64,000 nucleotides of DNA from NCBI RefSeq assembly GCF_003437535.1, contig NZ_QSQT01000013.1, positions 1 through 64,000 on the forward strand, written 5' to 3'. This DNA is from Phocaeicola plebeius (GTDB taxonomy: Bacteria; Bacteroidota; Bacteroidia; Bacteroidales; Bacteroidaceae). Of the stretch, positions 26,446-36,390 are shown piece after piece (positions within the stretch are counted from its first letter, which is position 1; each line of letters starts with the position of its first letter). The position numbers and the translations under genes were made by a program. A model generated the notes under the pieces. The model ran no database searches. It saw only the letters and a program-made list of their open reading frames with translations, and was not told the DNA's origin.

Positions 26446-27111
26446 ATGGTAAATAATAAGGAGGCCCTCGTCGTTTTTAGTGGCGGGCAGGATTCTACGA
26501 CCTGTCTTTTCTGGGCAAAAAAGCATTTTGAGAAAGTATATGCACTGAGCTTTCTGTACGGACAGAAGCATGAAAAGGAAGTGGAACTGGCGCGTGAAAT
26601 TGCACGGAAAGCCGGGGTGGAGTTTGAAGTCATGGATGTGTCGTTTATCGGACATCTGGGAAAAAACTCTCTGACGGATACGTCTATTCACATGGATGAG
26701 GAAAAACCGAAAGATTCATTTCCGAATACGTTCGTTCCGGGAAGAAACTTGTTTTTCCTGAGCATTGCAGCGGTTTATGCGCGTGAGAAAGGTATCCATC
26801 ACATGGTGACGGGAGTATCGCAGACGGATTTCAGCGGGTATCCCGATTGTCGGGACTCGTTTATCAAGTCGCTGAACGTGACACTGAATCTGGCCATGGA
26901 AGAACAGTTTGTGATTCATACACCGCTGATGTGGATTGACAAGGCACAGACTTGGGCGCTGGCCGATGAACTGGGAGTGCTTGACTTGGTTCGAAATGAG
27001 ACACTGACTTGTTATAATGGAATCCCGGGCGACGGGTGCGGGCATTGTCCGGCTTGTAAATTGCGCCGTGAGGGATTGGAAAAATATTTGGCTTCAAAAC
27101 AAAATAAGTAA
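26446..27111 (+). CDS. queC: 7-cyano-7-deazaguanine synthase
   Basis: The 221-residue enzyme converts 7-carboxy-7-deazaguanine to preQ0 using ATP and ammonia in queuosine biosynthesis. The N-terminal PP-loop [12 protein letters not shown] (about 8-19) binds ATP. The C-terminal zinc site is [19 protein letters not shown], with four cysteines. Length matches bacterial QueC (about 220-230). It overlaps neither neighbour, with 5 nt to the transporter and 2 nt to queF, and is translated from the riboswitch-controlled mRNA. Confidence 0.97.
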   Translation: MVNNKEALVVFSGGQDSTTCLFWAKKHFEKVYALSFLYGQKHEKEVELAREIARKAGVEFEVMDVSFIGHLGKNSLTDTSIHMDEEKPKDSFPNTFVPGRNLFFLSIAAVYAREKGIHHMVTGVSQTDFSGYPDCRDSFIKSLNVTLNLAMEEQFVIHTPLMWIDKAQTWALADELGVLDLVRNETLTCYNGIPGDGCGHCPACKLRREGLEKYLASKQNK

Positions 27112-27113
27112 GA

Positions 27114-27572
27114 ATGGAAAGAAAAGACGAACTCACTTTGTTGGGGAATAAGAAAACAGTATATAAGCAGGATTATGCACCTGAGGTGCTGGAATCGTTT
27201 GTAAACAAACATCCGGAGAATGATTACTGGGTACGTTTCAACTGTCCGGAGTTTACCAGTCTTTGCCCGATTACGGGGCAGCCGGATTTTGCGGAAATTC
27301 GTATCAGTTACCTGCCGGATGTGAAGATGGTGGAAAGCAAGAGCTTGAAGCTGTATTTGTTCAGTTTCCGTAATCACGGCGATTTTCATGAAGACTGTGT
27401 GAACATCATCATGAAAGACTTGATTAAACTGATGGATCCGAAATACATTGAGGTGACGGGTATCTTTACTCCACGTGGCGGTATTTCCATTTATCCGTAT
27501 TGCAATTACGGTCGTCCGGGAACAAAGTACGAGGAACTGGCTGAATATCGGATGAAGAATCATGATTTGTAA
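27114..27572 (+). CDS. queF: NADPH-dependent 7-cyano-7-deazaguanine reductase
   Basis: A 152-residue type I (unimodular) QueF that reduces preQ0 to preQ1. The catalytic cysteine lies in [20 protein letters not shown]. The QueF signature [20 protein letters not shown] (about 76-95) is intact. It is the last gene of the queuosine operon and ends shortly before a strong bidirectional terminator. queD and queE are not in this window. Confidence 0.97.
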   Translation: MERKDELTLLGNKKTVYKQDYAPEVLESFVNKHPENDYWVRFNCPEFTSLCPITGQPDFAEIRISYLPDVKMVESKSLKLYLFSFRNHGDFHEDCVNIIMKDLIKLMDPKYIEVTGIFTPRGGISIYPYCNYGRPGTKYEELAEYRMKNHDL

Positions 27573-27594
27573 GCCGGGAGTTTATCGAAATATA

Positions 27595-27647
27595 AAAGAA
27601 TACGGGCGAAGAAACATTCACATGCTGTTTCTCCGCCCGTATTCTTT
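27595..27647. terminator. Bidirectional terminator between queF and dnaX
   Basis: A 22-bp stem with one mismatch (27595-27616 with 27626-27647) around a 9-nt loop. The core is GAATACGGGCG/CGCCCGTATTC, flanked by A-rich and T-rich ends on both sides. It serves the convergent queF and dnaX transcripts. Confidence 0.9.
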
Positions 27648-27662
27648 ATGGATACTTCGGCA

Positions 27663-29501
27663 TCAGGAAAGTTCTAGGCCGAGGGCTTCCTTGAGTTTCA
27701 GCAGACTGGGGTTTTTCTTACTCATCATCTGAAAACGCTCTACGTGACTATAGGGACGCACGTTTTCGTTGGCCTCGCTTACCCGTGTAGTCATTCTGAT
27801 TTTGCGGTTATGTAGTTTTTCCTGCAGATGGGCTTCTATCTTCGGTGCCAGTTGCTGCATGTATTTCTGAACCATGTCATTGTCCACCGCTACTTCAAAT
27901 GTCTGCTGGTCGGCCAGCAGGTGAGGGTGCATGTTCATCATGCGTCCGGCATTGGCGGCCTCTTCTTTAGGTAGCAGACTGGCGAACTCACGCCAGTAAT
28001 AGCCTAAGTCTTTTTCATTGAACATGTAATCTTCCCATGTCTCTGCCACGGGCTGTTGCACGGGCGCATTGGATGCTGTTCGTGCAGTTGGCTCTGCGGA
28101 GGCTGTCTGTGTCTTGCGGATAGACATGCCTAAACTGCCGGCTTTGATGACCGGTGCCTTTCTTTCCGTACTTACTTTGGGCAGTGGACTGCTTTTAGTG
28201 TAGGGTACTTCCGATTGCTGCAAGGTGCTTGTATAAGGTTGTGCACTTGCTGCCGCCGGTTGAGGCTGAGGAGTCGGCTGAGAGACCGGAGCTGTAGCTG
28301 CCGGAGTCGCTTGTGCGGGTGGAGCTACAGGCTGACTGGCTTGTGCCGTATGGAAGACGGGGGATAACTGTTTCTTAGGGCCATGCCCACTTCCGGCATC
28401 TTCCGGTTCGGCTGTGAGTTGTGCCACCTGAATAAGGGTGAGCTCTACCAGCAGGCGTTTGTTCTTACTTTGCCGGTAGTTCAGGTCGCAGTCGTTGCAC
28501 AGCTTCATGGCTTTGTACAGGAATTGTGGCGTACATTTCTGCGCTTGAGCCTGGTATCGATCTCGGATAGAAGCACCGGCTTCCAGCAGTTGCAGGGTAG
28601 ACGGGTCACGGCTTACCAGCAGGTTTCGGAAATGCGAAGTCAGCCCCGTGATGAAATGGTTGCCGTCAAATCCTTTTCGAAGAATATCATTGAAAGTGAG
28701 CAGGCATTCGGCTACTTTATTTTCCAGGAAGAAATCGGTCAGTTTGAAATAATATTCGTAGTCCAGTACGTTCAGGTTCTCAATCACACTTTGGTAGGTG
28801 ATGTGTCCGTTGGTGAAGCTCACTACCTGGTCGAAGATGGAGAGGGCATCACGCATACCCCCGTCGGCTTTCTGTGCGATGACGTTCAGGGCTTCCGGTT
28901 CGGCCTCGATGTGCTCCTTGCGGGCTACGTTCTCCAGATGCTCTACCGTATCGTTGACCGTGATGCGGCTGAAGTCGTAAATCTGGCATCGGCTCAGGAT
29001 GGTAGGAAGAATTTTATGCTTTTCAGTGGTGGCCAGAATAAAAATGGCATGCTGAGGCGGTTCTTCCAGTGTCTTCAGAAAGGCATTGAATGCGGCGGTA
29101 GACAGCATGTGTACCTCGTCAATGATATACACCTTGTACTTGCCGATTTGGGGCGGGATGCGTACTTGCTCAATCAAGGAACGGATGTCTTCGACTGAGT
29201 TGTTGGAGGCCGCATCCAACTCATGGATATTATAGGAACGCTGTTCGTTGAAAGCCTTGCATGACTCACATTCATTGCATGCCTCTCCTTCACTAGTCGG
29301 ATGAAGACAGTTGATGGTCTTGGCAAAGATACGTGCGCAGGTGGTTTTTCCTACTCCTCGCGGACCGCAGAACAGGTAGGCATGCGCCAGTTTATGATTG
29401 GCAATGGCATTTTTCAGGGTCGTGGTCAATGCACGTTGCCCCACTACGGTATCGAAAGTAGAGGGACGGTATTTGCGTGCCGATACGATATAATTTTCCA
29501 T
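27663..29501 (-). CDS. dnaX: DNA polymerase III subunit gamma/tau
   Basis: A 612-residue clamp-loader ATPase. The AAA+ domain (about 1-240) has Walker A GPRGVGKTTCAR and a zinc module with four cysteines (CLHPTSEGEACNECESC). Walker B is IDEVHML and the sensor/SRC motif is ILSRCQIYDF. A proline-, alanine- and glutamine-rich linker (about 375-470) leads to a C-terminal tau region. I start the gene at ATG 29501 (MENYIVSARKYRP), the family's normal N-terminus. A start at 29567 would lie upstream of the TACATTTG -7 box at 29538-29545. No A-rich frameshift site is seen, so only tau is predicted. Confidence 0.95.
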   Translation of the reverse strand: MENYIVSARKYRPSTFDTVVGQRALTTTLKNAIANHKLAHAYLFCGPRGVGKTTCARIFAKTINCLHPTSEGEACNECESCKAFNEQRSYNIHELDAASNNSVEDIRSLIEQVRIPPQIGKYKVYIIDEVHMLSTAAFNAFLKTLEEPPQHAIFILATTEKHKILPTILSRCQIYDFSRITVNDTVEHLENVARKEHIEAEPEALNVIAQKADGGMRDALSIFDQVVSFTNGHITYQSVIENLNVLDYEYYFKLTDFFLENKVAECLLTFNDILRKGFDGNHFITGLTSHFRNLLVSRDPSTLQLLEAGASIRDRYQAQAQKCTPQFLYKAMKLCNDCDLNYRQSKNKRLLVELTLIQVAQLTAEPEDAGSGHGPKKQLSPVFHTAQASQPVAPPAQATPAATAPVSQPTPQPQPAAASAQPYTSTLQQSEVPYTKSSPLPKVSTERKAPVIKAGSLGMSIRKTQTASAEPTARTASNAPVQQPVAETWEDYMFNEKDLGYYWREFASLLPKEEAANAGRMMNMHPHLLADQQTFEVAVDNDMVQKYMQQLAPKIEAHLQEKLHNRKIRMTTRVSEANENVRPYSHVERFQMMSKKNPSLLKLKEALGLELS

Positions 29502-29537
29502 GTGTCGCTTCTTTTGTTTGATTCCTTGATATTTCTG

Positions 29538-29545
29538 CAAATGTA
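29538..29545 (-). promoter_or_regulatory. -7 box of dnaX
   Basis: Minus-strand TACATTTG, 36 nt upstream of ATG 29501. It decides the start codon of dnaX. No -33 TTTG is seen at the right spacing. Confidence 0.5.
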
Positions 29546-29589
29546 CATAAAATCTCTTTCTTGTCATGGGCTTGCTATGAAATAATTTC

Positions 29590-29597
29590 TATCTTTG
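29590..29597 (+). promoter_or_regulatory. -7 box of the FtsB/DivIC-like gene
   Basis: TATCTTTG followed by CAAGGG, 24 nt upstream of ATG 29622. No proper -33 is visible. Confidence 0.6.
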
Positions 29598-29621
29598 CAA
29601 GGGTAATAAAGTGTGTATTTT

Positions 29622-29924
29622 ATGGGTAAACTGGCTAATATATGGGCTTTTATCGGAAGGCATAAGTATTGGGTAACCATCGGTGCTTTTCTGTTGATTA
29701 TCGGAGTGTTGGATGAAAATAGTCTGATACGCCGCATAGCACATAAGCGTGAAATTCATCAGTTGAATACGGAAATTGAGCGTTACCGTAAGCAGTATGA
29801 GGAGGACAGCAAGTTGCTGAAGGAGATTACTTCAAATAAGGAAGCATTAGAGAAGGTGGCTCGTGAAAAGTATCTGATGAAGAAAGAGAATGAGGATATT
29901 TTTATTTTTGAAGAAGACAAGTGA
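29622..29924 (+). CDS. FtsB/DivIC-type septum formation initiator protein
   Basis: A 100-residue bitopic membrane protein. It has a short cytoplasmic N-terminus, one transmembrane helix (about 14-32), then a periplasmic coiled coil (about 40-80, IAHKREIHQLNTEIERYRKQ). It ends in the family signature EALEKVAREKYLMKKENEDIF. Such proteins bridge FtsL and FtsQ in the divisome. I start at ATG 29622, not the GTG at 29613. Its stop (TGA 29922-29924) overlaps the ATG of the next gene, implying coupled translation. Confidence 0.88.
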   Translation: MGKLANIWAFIGRHKYWVTIGAFLLIIGVLDENSLIRRIAHKREIHQLNTEIERYRKQYEEDSKLLKEITSNKEALEKVAREKYLMKKENEDIFIFEEDK

Positions 29925-30265
29925 TGGAATCAAAGATGAAGGATAAACTGGCTGTTGTGGGAGCCATTGTGTTGTTTATTGGTCTGGCATTGCAGTTCGT
30001 AAAACTGGCATGGGCTCCGTATGTGTATCTGGTAGGAGCTTGTTTGTTTGCCTACGTACAGCTGGTTTCCGATTATAAGGGAAAGAATATCATTATCCGT
30101 CGTTTGCGCCGTCAGCAGCTTTTAGGAGCCATGTTGCTGGTGTTGACCGGAGTAATCATGTTGCTGTGGAAACGGAACGAATGGATTGTTTGCCTGACGG
30201 TAGCGGCAGTACTGGAACTTTACACGGCTTTCCGTATTCCGCAGGAAGAAGCAAAGGAGAATTAG
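29924..30265 (+). CDS. Small polytopic membrane protein, function unknown
   Basis: A 113-residue hydrophobic protein with about four transmembrane helices (residues 8-28, 30-47, 64-82, 86-102, approximate). I do not recognise a characterised family. The ATG shares a base with the TGA of the FtsB-like gene, and the AI-2E-type transporter follows after 24 nt. The three genes look like one unit, which hints at an envelope or division-associated role; this is inference from position only. Confidence 0.75.
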   Translation: MESKMKDKLAVVGAIVLFIGLALQFVKLAWAPYVYLVGACLFAYVQLVSDYKGKNIIIRRLRRQQLLGAMLLVLTGVIMLLWKRNEWIVCLTVAAVLELYTAFRIPQEEAKEN

Positions 30266-30289
30266 TGTGACAGTATAAATTAAAGAACC

Positions 30290-31306
30290 ATGAAAGAAAG
30301 GTATTGGAAATATTCACTGATTGTTTTTATCATTGGATTGGGATATTTGCTGTTCCGCCAGGCACAGCCGTTTATGAACGGTATTCTGGGAGGATTTACG
30401 CTTTATTTGCTGTTGCGTAACTTCACTTTCTGGCTTCAGACCAAAATGAAGCCGGCATTGGCTGTATGGCTGGTGACAATTGGAGTGACACTTTTTATTC
30501 TGATACCACTTTCTCTGTTTAGCTGGGCTTTGGTGAGCCAGGTTTCGAAGATGCATTTTGATACGGAGGCCATCATTCGTCCGGCATGGCATGTGATTGA
30601 TTTTATCAAAGACCGTACGGGCTTCGATATTTTGTCGGAGAAGAGTCTTTCGTTCTTTGTGTCACAGGCTTCCTCCATTGGTCAGTCGGTAATGACGGGG
30701 GTGAGCGACCTGCTGGTTAATCTGTGCGTGGCCATCATGCTGTTGTTCTTTATGCTTTACGAAGGAAAACCCATGGAGCACTATATATCTACATTGTTGC
30801 CTTTTAAAGCCGAGAATAAGATTGAAGTGTTGAAGAAGGTACAGTTGATGGTGCGTTCCAACGCCATCGGAATTCCTTTGCTGGCCATTATCCAAGGATT
30901 TATATCGTTAGGAGGCTATTTGATTTGTGATGCTCCCAACCCATTTCTAAGTGCCATGCTGACAGCTTTTGCTTCGGTAATTCCTTTGGTGGGTACCGCT
31001 TTGGTATGGGTACCGATTACCATCTACTTCCTGATTGTAGGAAGTTGGGTAAATGCTTTGATGATGCTGGGATATGGAGCTATCATCGTATCACAGTGCG
31101 ATAATCTGATACGTTTCCTGCTTCAGAAGAAAATGGCGGATGTGCATCCGTTGATTACGATTTTCGGTGTAGTGGCTGGACTCCCTTTATTTGGTTTTAT
31201 GGGAGTGATATTTGGTCCGTTGCTCGTATCGCTGTTCCTTTTGTTTGTGGATATGTTCCGGAAAGAATTCTTGCTGGAAGACAACCAATCGGCTACGCCT
31301 GATTGA
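30290..31306 (+). CDS. AI-2E family (PerM/UPF0118) transporter
   Basis: A 338-residue polytopic inner-membrane protein with about eight helices, arranged as in the AI-2E exporter family. The central soluble/amphipathic part (about 75-145) and the C-terminal region with [20 protein letters not shown] (about 290-309) are typical. The family name derives from TqsA, but most members have no proven substrate and some are Na+/H+ antiporters. Its 3' end overlaps the 3' end of the opposite-strand miaA gene by 14 bp. Confidence 0.88.
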   Translation: MKERYWKYSLIVFIIGLGYLLFRQAQPFMNGILGGFTLYLLLRNFTFWLQTKMKPALAVWLVTIGVTLFILIPLSLFSWALVSQVSKMHFDTEAIIRPAWHVIDFIKDRTGFDILSEKSLSFFVSQASSIGQSVMTGVSDLLVNLCVAIMLLFFMLYEGKPMEHYISTLLPFKAENKIEVLKKVQLMVRSNAIGIPLLAIIQGFISLGGYLICDAPNPFLSAMLTAFASVIPLVGTALVWVPITIYFLIVGSWVNALMMLGYGAIIVSQCDNLIRFLLQKKMADVHPLITIFGVVAGLPLFGFMGVIFGPLLVSLFLLFVDMFRKEFLLEDNQSATPD

Positions 31307-32204
31307 TTCGTTCTTCCAGGAATTTCATAATTTCTTCTGCTTGTGTAGGATGGAACCACGTGATTTCCGGGTCTCTCTTGAACCAAGTCATTTGTTTTCG
31401 GGAATAAATGCGTGAGTTTTGCTTGATTTTTTCTATTGCAAAGGGGAGCTCCCATTCTCCATTCAGGTAGTTGAATATCTCCTTGTAGCCTACGGTATTG
31501 AGTGAATTGAGGTGCTTGTAGGCGTATACGCTTTTGACTTCCTCCAGCAATCCTTCTTTCATCATTTCATCCACGCGCTGATTAATGCGCTGGTAAAGCT
31601 CTTCACGGTCGCGTGTGAGGCCAATTTTGATGATTTGAAACGGACGTTCTTTGGTGTTGCGGGTGCGGAATGAAGTGTAGGTTTTTCCCGTCATATAACA
31701 GATTTCCAGTGCGTGAATCACCCGCTTGGGGTTTTTCAGGTCTACAATGCGGTAATACTCCGGATCGAGTACCCGCAGTTCTGCACAAAGTTGCTCCAGA
31801 CCTTCACTTTCGTAGCGGCGCAACATCAGTTCGCGTGTTTCCTTGTCCACCGTAGGAATATCGTCTATTCCTTTGCAGACTGCGTCAACGTACATCATGG
31901 AACCTCCGGTCATCACCACTACCGGATGAGTCCTGAATAACTCTTCCAGCTTCTTTAGTACTTCCGCCTCGAATTGGGCTGCGCTGTAGTAATCAGTCAG
32001 TTCAAGGGTACCTACAAAATAGTGAGGTACTCGCTTTAACTGGTCGGGAGTGGGGGCTGCGGTACCAATTTTCAAGTCTTTATACAGCTGACGGGAGTCT
32101 GAAGAGATGATAGAGGTATGATACTTTTCGGCAATGGAAAGACTCAATTCAGTTTTTCCTACACCGGTAGGACCAATAAGTACAATAAGGACGGGCTTTT
32201 TCAT
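31293..32204 (-). CDS. miaA: tRNA dimethylallyltransferase
   Basis: The 303-residue enzyme adds a dimethylallyl group to A37 of tRNAs reading UNN codons. The P-loop [11 protein letters not shown] (about 11-21), substrate-binding [18 protein letters not shown] (about 34-51) and [15 protein letters not shown] (about 100-114) are conserved. It begins about 27 nt past the terminator of the pRiA4b-like gene, so it is probably outside the lpx transcript. Its 3' end is convergent with and overlaps the AI-2E transporter gene. Confidence 0.96.
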   Translation of the reverse strand: MKKPVLIVLIGPTGVGKTELSLSIAEKYHTSIISSDSRQLYKDLKIGTAAPTPDQLKRVPHYFVGTLELTDYYSAAQFEAEVLKKLEELFRTHPVVVMTGGSMMYVDAVCKGIDDIPTVDKETRELMLRRYESEGLEQLCAELRVLDPEYYRIVDLKNPKRVIHALEICYMTGKTYTSFRTRNTKERPFQIIKIGLTRDREELYQRINQRVDEMMKEGLLEEVKSVYAYKHLNSLNTVGYKEIFNYLNGEWELPFAIEKIKQNSRIYSRKQMTWFKRDPEITWFHPTQAEEIMKFLEERINQA

Positions 32205-32230
32205 TTGTATGTGGGGATAGGTCGGTAGGG

Positions 32231-32273
32231 AAAAAAGAAAATGTCATTCTGAGTCAGACCCAGGATGACATTT
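32231..32273 (-). terminator. Rho-independent terminator after the lpx cluster
   Basis: AAATGTCATTCTG (32239-32251) pairs with CAGGATGACATTT (32261-32273) with one mismatch. A T-rich tract (TTTTCTTTTTT on the minus strand) follows. It lies 43 nt beyond the stop of the 32316-32873 gene. Confidence 0.85.
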
Positions 32274-32315
32274 CTTATATTGTTTCAAACTGATGTAACT
32301 ACGTGTCAGCTCTTT

Positions 32316-32873
32316 TTAATATTTATCTTCATCATAAGGATTTCCGCTTCCTTCGTTGATGTCAAAACCTTCCGGGTCAAAGTCTTCCATGTCGTAGTCT
32401 TGATCGCCATAGAAGTTTTCGTCAAGGTCGAGTGCAGCGTTTGTATTCATCTGTTCATCAAAATCGATGGTCTGTTGAGGAGCTTCTCCATTTTTACGAG
32501 TGCATACTGCCTTGTCCAAATCTTTTCCGGTGATGATTTCTGAAAGTTCAATGAAGAATACACGTTCAGCAAGTGGGTCAAACACATATATCATCTTTTG
32601 TTTTTCATCTTCCAGCAATTCGCTTAGAGGAGTTTCTCTCATGATGTATGTATCTTCTTCCGAGCTTCCGCTTCCCATGTCTTCCAGCGTTATTTCTGTT
32701 TCTTTTTCCCAGTCATCGTCACAGATGAAGAAAGAAGTCATCTGGTCATCTTTGTATCCAGTTGATTTCAGAATAGCTTCGTGAAGGTCGTAGAAAGAAG
32801 CTTCAGAGTCGATTTGGATTTCTCTTAAGAAATCATCGACTTCGTCAGATATGATTCTAAATTTGTATACCAT
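32316..32873 (-). CDS. pRiA4b ORF-3-like acidic protein, function unknown
   Basis: A 185-residue protein resembling the pRiA4b ORF-3-like family (sometimes labelled IS1096 passenger TnpR-like). The fold-defining part is about 1-125: MVYKFRIISDEVDDFLREIQ, a FYDLHEAIL helix and a MIYVFD strand. A strongly acidic, probably disordered tail follows (about 140-185). The start is ATG 32873, which gives the family's normal N-terminus; an in-frame start at 32972 would run into the lpxA coding region. It sits 46 nt after lpxA, likely co-transcribed. Despite the database name nothing here suggests transposition. Confidence 0.75.
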   Translation of the reverse strand: MVYKFRIISDEVDDFLREIQIDSEASFYDLHEAILKSTGYKDDQMTSFFICDDDWEKETEITLEDMGSGSSEEDTYIMRETPLSELLEDEKQKMIYVFDPLAERVFFIELSEIITGKDLDKAVCTRKNGEAPQQTIDFDEQMNTNAALDLDENFYGDQDYDMEDFDPEGFDINEGSGNPYDEDKY

Positions 32874-32919
32874 TTTCTTTTTGTCTTTTGTTGATGGGGG
32901 TAAATATACAAAATCTTTT

Positions 32920-33687
32920 TTATCGGATGATACCGCGCTGTGAGTTTTCCACAAATGAAATGATGTATTCAATTTCGGGTGTCATCGGCATTTCAGCTTT
33001 TATCTGTGCAATGGCTTCCGTAACATTTTTCCCACTATTGTAAATAATGCGGTAGGCATTGTGGATTATTTCAATCTGCTCGTTTGTAAATCCTCGACGA
33101 CGAAGACCTACAATATTGATGCCACAATAAGCAATTGGATCTCTTCCGGCAATGATATAAGGTGGTATGTCTTTGCTGAAACGGCAACCGCCCTGAATCA
33201 TAACGTAGCTTCCTACATGGCAGAATTGATGCATTAGTACAACACCACTTACGATAGCATTGTCATCGATAATCACTTCTCCAGCCATTTTGGTTTGGTT
33301 GCCAATAATACATCCGTTTCCCACAATCGTATCATGAGCTACGTGTACTCCTTCCATCAGCAGGTTATTATTACCTACTACAGTTTTACCTTTGGCTGCT
33401 GTACCACGATTGATAGTTACATTCTCACGGATGGTATTGTTGTCTCCGACTTCTGCAGTGGTTTCTTCTCCGTGAAATTTCAGGTCTTGTGGGATAGCTC
33501 CAATTACTGCTCCGGGGAATATACGGTTTCCATTTCCAATACGGGAACCATACAGAATGTTGGCATTCGGCATAATGACATTATTGTCACCAATGACTAC
33601 ATTCTTGTCAATGAAGACAAAAGGACCTATTTCTACGTTCTCCCCGATTTTGGCTTCCGGGTCTATATATGCTAAAGGACTGATCAT
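32920..33687 (-). CDS. lpxA: Acyl-ACP--UDP-N-acetylglucosamine O-acyltransferase
   Basis: The 255-residue cytoplasmic acyltransferase makes the first step of lipid A synthesis, transferring a 3-hydroxyacyl chain to UDP-GlcNAc. Hexapeptide repeats of the left-handed beta-helix (I-G-x-N-V-x-I pattern) run from about 8 to 190, followed by a helical C-terminus. The catalytic histidine lies in GVHVAHDTIVGN. Length is typical (about 255-262). It starts one nucleotide after the lpxC-fabZ stop codon. Confidence 0.97.
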   Translation of the reverse strand: MISPLAYIDPEAKIGENVEIGPFVFIDKNVVIGDNNVIMPNANILYGSRIGNGNRIFPGAVIGAIPQDLKFHGEETTAEVGDNNTIRENVTINRGTAAKGKTVVGNNNLLMEGVHVAHDTIVGNGCIIGNQTKMAGEVIIDDNAIVSGVVLMHQFCHVGSYVMIQGGCRFSKDIPPYIIAGRDPIAYCGINIVGLRRRGFTNEQIEIIHNAYRIIYNSGKNVTEAIAQIKAEMPMTPEIEYIISFVENSQRGIIR

Positions 33688-33688
33688 G

Positions 33689-35074
33689 TTACTTGTTTTT
33701 TACAATTTGTGCCATAAATTCAGCTTCGCAGACAATCTTTTCACCTACGAAAACATATCCTTTCATGGTAGATATTCCTCGGCGAATAGGTGCCATCAAT
33801 TCGACCCTGAAAATTAAAGTATCACCTGGAACCACTTTCTGACGGAACTTTACATTGTCTATCTTCAAGAAATAGGTGGAATATTTTTCCGGTTCGTCTA
33901 CTGAATTCAAAACCAGCAAACCTCCTACTTGAGCCATTGCTTCAATTTGTAATACACCAGGCATTACAGGTTCTTGCGGGAAATGGCCTTGGAAGAATGG
34001 TTCGTTGGATGTCACATTTTTAACACCCACAATATAGTTGGCTCCAATAGCAATTACTTTATCTACCAACTGGAATGGATAACGATGAGGTAATAATTCA
34101 CGAATACGGTTTACGTCCATCAAAGGCTCTTCGTTACAGTTGTAAACCGGAGCTTGTATTTCGTGCATGCGGATTTCCTTCCGGAGCTGGCGGGCAAATT
34201 TGTTGTTGATGGTATGTCCCGGACGGGTAGCAATGATGCGGCCTTTAATAGGTTTGCCTACTAACGCCAAATCACCAATAATGTCCAGCAGTTTATGGCG
34301 TGCAGGTTCGTTTGGCCATACCAATGGAATGTGGTTGATGTATCCTAAATGGCTCGCATCCATGTGAGGTACTCCCATCACGTCGGCTAACTTATCGAAG
34401 TTCTCCTGTGTCATCTGCTTTTCGTAGATAACGATAGCGTTATCCAGGTCGCCTCCCTTGATGAGTCCGGCATTCAGCAGCGGCTCAATTTCACGGACAA
34501 ATACGAATGTACGTGCAGAAGCAATTTCTGTAGGGAAGCATTCCATATTTTCCAACGTAGCATATTGGTTGGTCAATATTTTGGAGTCGTATGAAATCAG
34601 TGTGTTGACGCTGAACTTGTCATCAGGAAGTACAATGATGGAAGAACCTGTTTCTTCATCACGGAACTCAATCTTTGACTTGATGATGTAATAATCTTTC
34701 GGAGCAGCTTGTTCTTCGATGCCTACGCGCTTGATACATTCTACGTATGCTTTGGCACTTCCGTCCAAAATAGGAAATTCCGGTCCGTCGACTTGAATCA
34801 AGCAGTTATCTATACCTGCTGCGTATAATGCAGCCAACGCATGTTCTACGGTACTAACTTTTACCCCGTTTTTTGCTAAAACTGTTCCACGGGTTGTGTC
34901 TACCACATTTTCTGCTACAGCATCTAATATGGGCTGATCGTCCAAATCGATTCGCTGTATCTTATACCCGTAGTGCTCTGGGGCAGGATTGAACGTAACG
35001 GTCAGTTTAACTCCCGTATGGAGTCCCTTTCCATTGAGTGAAAAGCTGCCTTTTAAGGTTTGTTGTTTCAACAT
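33689..35074 (-). CDS. lpxC/fabZ: Bifunctional LpxC deacetylase / FabZ dehydratase
   Basis: A 461-residue fusion of two enzymes. Residues about 1-300 are LpxC, the zinc deacetylase that commits to lipid A. E77-H78 in [13 protein letters not shown] and the second metal region [14 protein letters not shown] with the later HTINNKFA histidine are present. Residues about 315-461 are FabZ, the hotdog dehydratase for 3-hydroxyacyl-[17 protein letters not shown] carries the catalytic histidine and [10 protein letters not shown] the glutamate. This fusion is a known trait of Bacteroidetes. It couples fatty-acid elongation with lipid A acylation supply. It follows lpxD by 4 nt. Confidence 0.97.
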   Translation of the reverse strand: MLKQQTLKGSFSLNGKGLHTGVKLTVTFNPAPEHYGYKIQRIDLDDQPILDAVAENVVDTTRGTVLAKNGVKVSTVEHALAALYAAGIDNCLIQVDGPEFPILDGSAKAYVECIKRVGIEEQAAPKDYYIIKSKIEFRDEETGSSIIVLPDDKFSVNTLISYDSKILTNQYATLENMECFPTEIASARTFVFVREIEPLLNAGLIKGGDLDNAIVIYEKQMTQENFDKLADVMGVPHMDASHLGYINHIPLVWPNEPARHKLLDIIGDLALVGKPIKGRIIATRPGHTINNKFARQLRKEIRMHEIQAPVYNCNEEPLMDVNRIRELLPHRYPFQLVDKVIAIGANYIVGVKNVTSNEPFFQGHFPQEPVMPGVLQIEAMAQVGGLLVLNSVDEPEKYSTYFLKIDNVKFRQKVVPGDTLIFRVELMAPIRRGISTMKGYVFVGEKIVCEAEFMAQIVKNK

Positions 35075-35078
35075 GGGT

Positions 35079-36119
35079 TTATTTATTTAGTTGTTTTTTT
35101 AATTCTTCAATTTCCTTTTGCAGGCGTCCGAGTTCCACATACATATCCGGTAGTTTCTTATAGATAGCTGCAGAACGTGCGAACTGTTTCGGGTCTATTG
35201 CTGGATAGCCCATTAATGTAGTGTTTGATTTTGTATTTCCTGGAATACCAGACTGTGCTCCTACATTGACGTGGTCTCCCACCTTGATGTGTCCGGCAAC
35301 TCCTACCTGACCTCCGAACATACACCATTCGCCAATTTTGGCAGAACCGGCAATTCCTACTTGTGATGCCATCACAGTGTGTTTCCCAATTTCCACATTG
35401 TGGGCAACCTGAATCAAATTATCCAGTTTCACTCCCTGTTTGATAAGTGTATGTCCCATTGTGGCACGGTCAATACAAGTGTTGGCACCAACTTCTACAT
35501 TGTCTTCCAGCTCCACAATTCCTATTTGTGGAATCTTTTCATAGCCATCTGCTCCCGGAGCAAAACCAAATCCGTCGGCACCGATTACGGCTCCGGCGTG
35601 AAGAATACAATTGTTCCCAATTCTGCAATCCTGATAGATGGTTACATGAGGATAAATAATGGTGTTCATGCCTATTTTCACATTGCTTCCGATGGTAGCC
35701 TGCGGATGTATACATACATTGTCTCCAATTTCAGCCCCGTCTTCGATGCACGCAAATGGACCGATGTACACATTCTTTCCAATTTTGGCACTTTCTGCAA
35801 TGGATGCTAACGGACTTACACCTTGTTTCTTGGGGATACTCATTTCATATAACGCCATGAGTTTGGCCAGACTCTCGTATGCATTATCCACTTTGATAAG
35901 TGTGGTCTGAAGTTCATGTTCAGGTTCGAAATCTTTATTTACCAGTACAATGGAAGATTTCGTATCGTAGATATAATGAGTGTACTTAGGATTGGATAGA
36001 AAGGATAATGCTCCCGGTACACCCTCTTCAATTTTGGCAAAGGTGTGTACTGTGGCATTTTCATCACCAACTATAATTCCCTGGATGTATTCCGCAATTT
36101 GCTTAGCTGAGAACTCCAT
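35079..36119 (-). CDS. lpxD: UDP-3-O-(3-hydroxyacyl)glucosamine N-acyltransferase
   Basis: A 346-residue lipid A enzyme adding the N-linked acyl chain. The N-terminal UDP-binding domain (about 1-100, with [20 protein letters not shown]) precedes a long hexapeptide-repeat beta-helix (about 105-310). The catalytic histidine is probably in [15 protein letters not shown]-terminal helix follows (about 320-346, rich in K/E). It is the first gene of the tightly packed lpxD-lpxC/fabZ-lpxA cluster. No confident promoter box was found upstream. Confidence 0.97.
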   Translation of the reverse strand: MEFSAKQIAEYIQGIIVGDENATVHTFAKIEEGVPGALSFLSNPKYTHYIYDTKSSIVLVNKDFEPEHELQTTLIKVDNAYESLAKLMALYEMSIPKKQGVSPLASIAESAKIGKNVYIGPFACIEDGAEIGDNVCIHPQATIGSNVKIGMNTIIYPHVTIYQDCRIGNNCILHAGAVIGADGFGFAPGADGYEKIPQIGIVELEDNVEVGANTCIDRATMGHTLIKQGVKLDNLIQVAHNVEIGKHTVMASQVGIAGSAKIGEWCMFGGQVGVAGHIKVGDHVNVGAQSGIPGNTKSNTTLMGYPAIDPKQFARSAAIYKKLPDMYVELGRLQKEIEELKKQLNK

Positions 36120-36322
36120 ATTAGTTATCTTTAATTCCTTGGTTTTCCTTGGTTGTTCTTCAATATTTAGTTGCCTGAAAAAGCATACTTACTACTTAAT
36201 TATGCAAATTACGTATTTTTTTTTTACATATCCGTGAAAAAAAGCAATTATTTGCCTGAAACGACCATTAATTTTCATTGGTATCGTATAACAAATGCTT
36301 CGGAAGGTTGTTTTTATATGAT

Positions 36323-36367
36323 AAAAAAGAAGTACAAAAATTCCTGTTGAGAATCTTTGTACTTCTT
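36323..36367 (-). terminator. Rho-independent terminator of pyrF
   Basis: AAGAAGTACAAA (36327-36338) pairs perfectly with TTTGTACTTCTT (36356-36367). The minus strand continues into a T-run (TTTTTT). It lies 23 nt after the pyrF stop. Confidence 0.88.
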
Positions 36368-36390
36368 TGTATGTGGAAACTAATTGTTGC

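Noticed and set aside
27663..29501. Programmed frameshift in dnaX producing gamma
   Set aside because: I see no A-rich slippery heptamer with a downstream hairpin in the expected region. Reading frame is uninterrupted.
32316..32873. Transposase or resolvase, as the family label IS1096 TnpR suggests
   Set aside because: No transposase or recombinase motifs and no terminal repeats. It sits inside a lipid A gene cluster.
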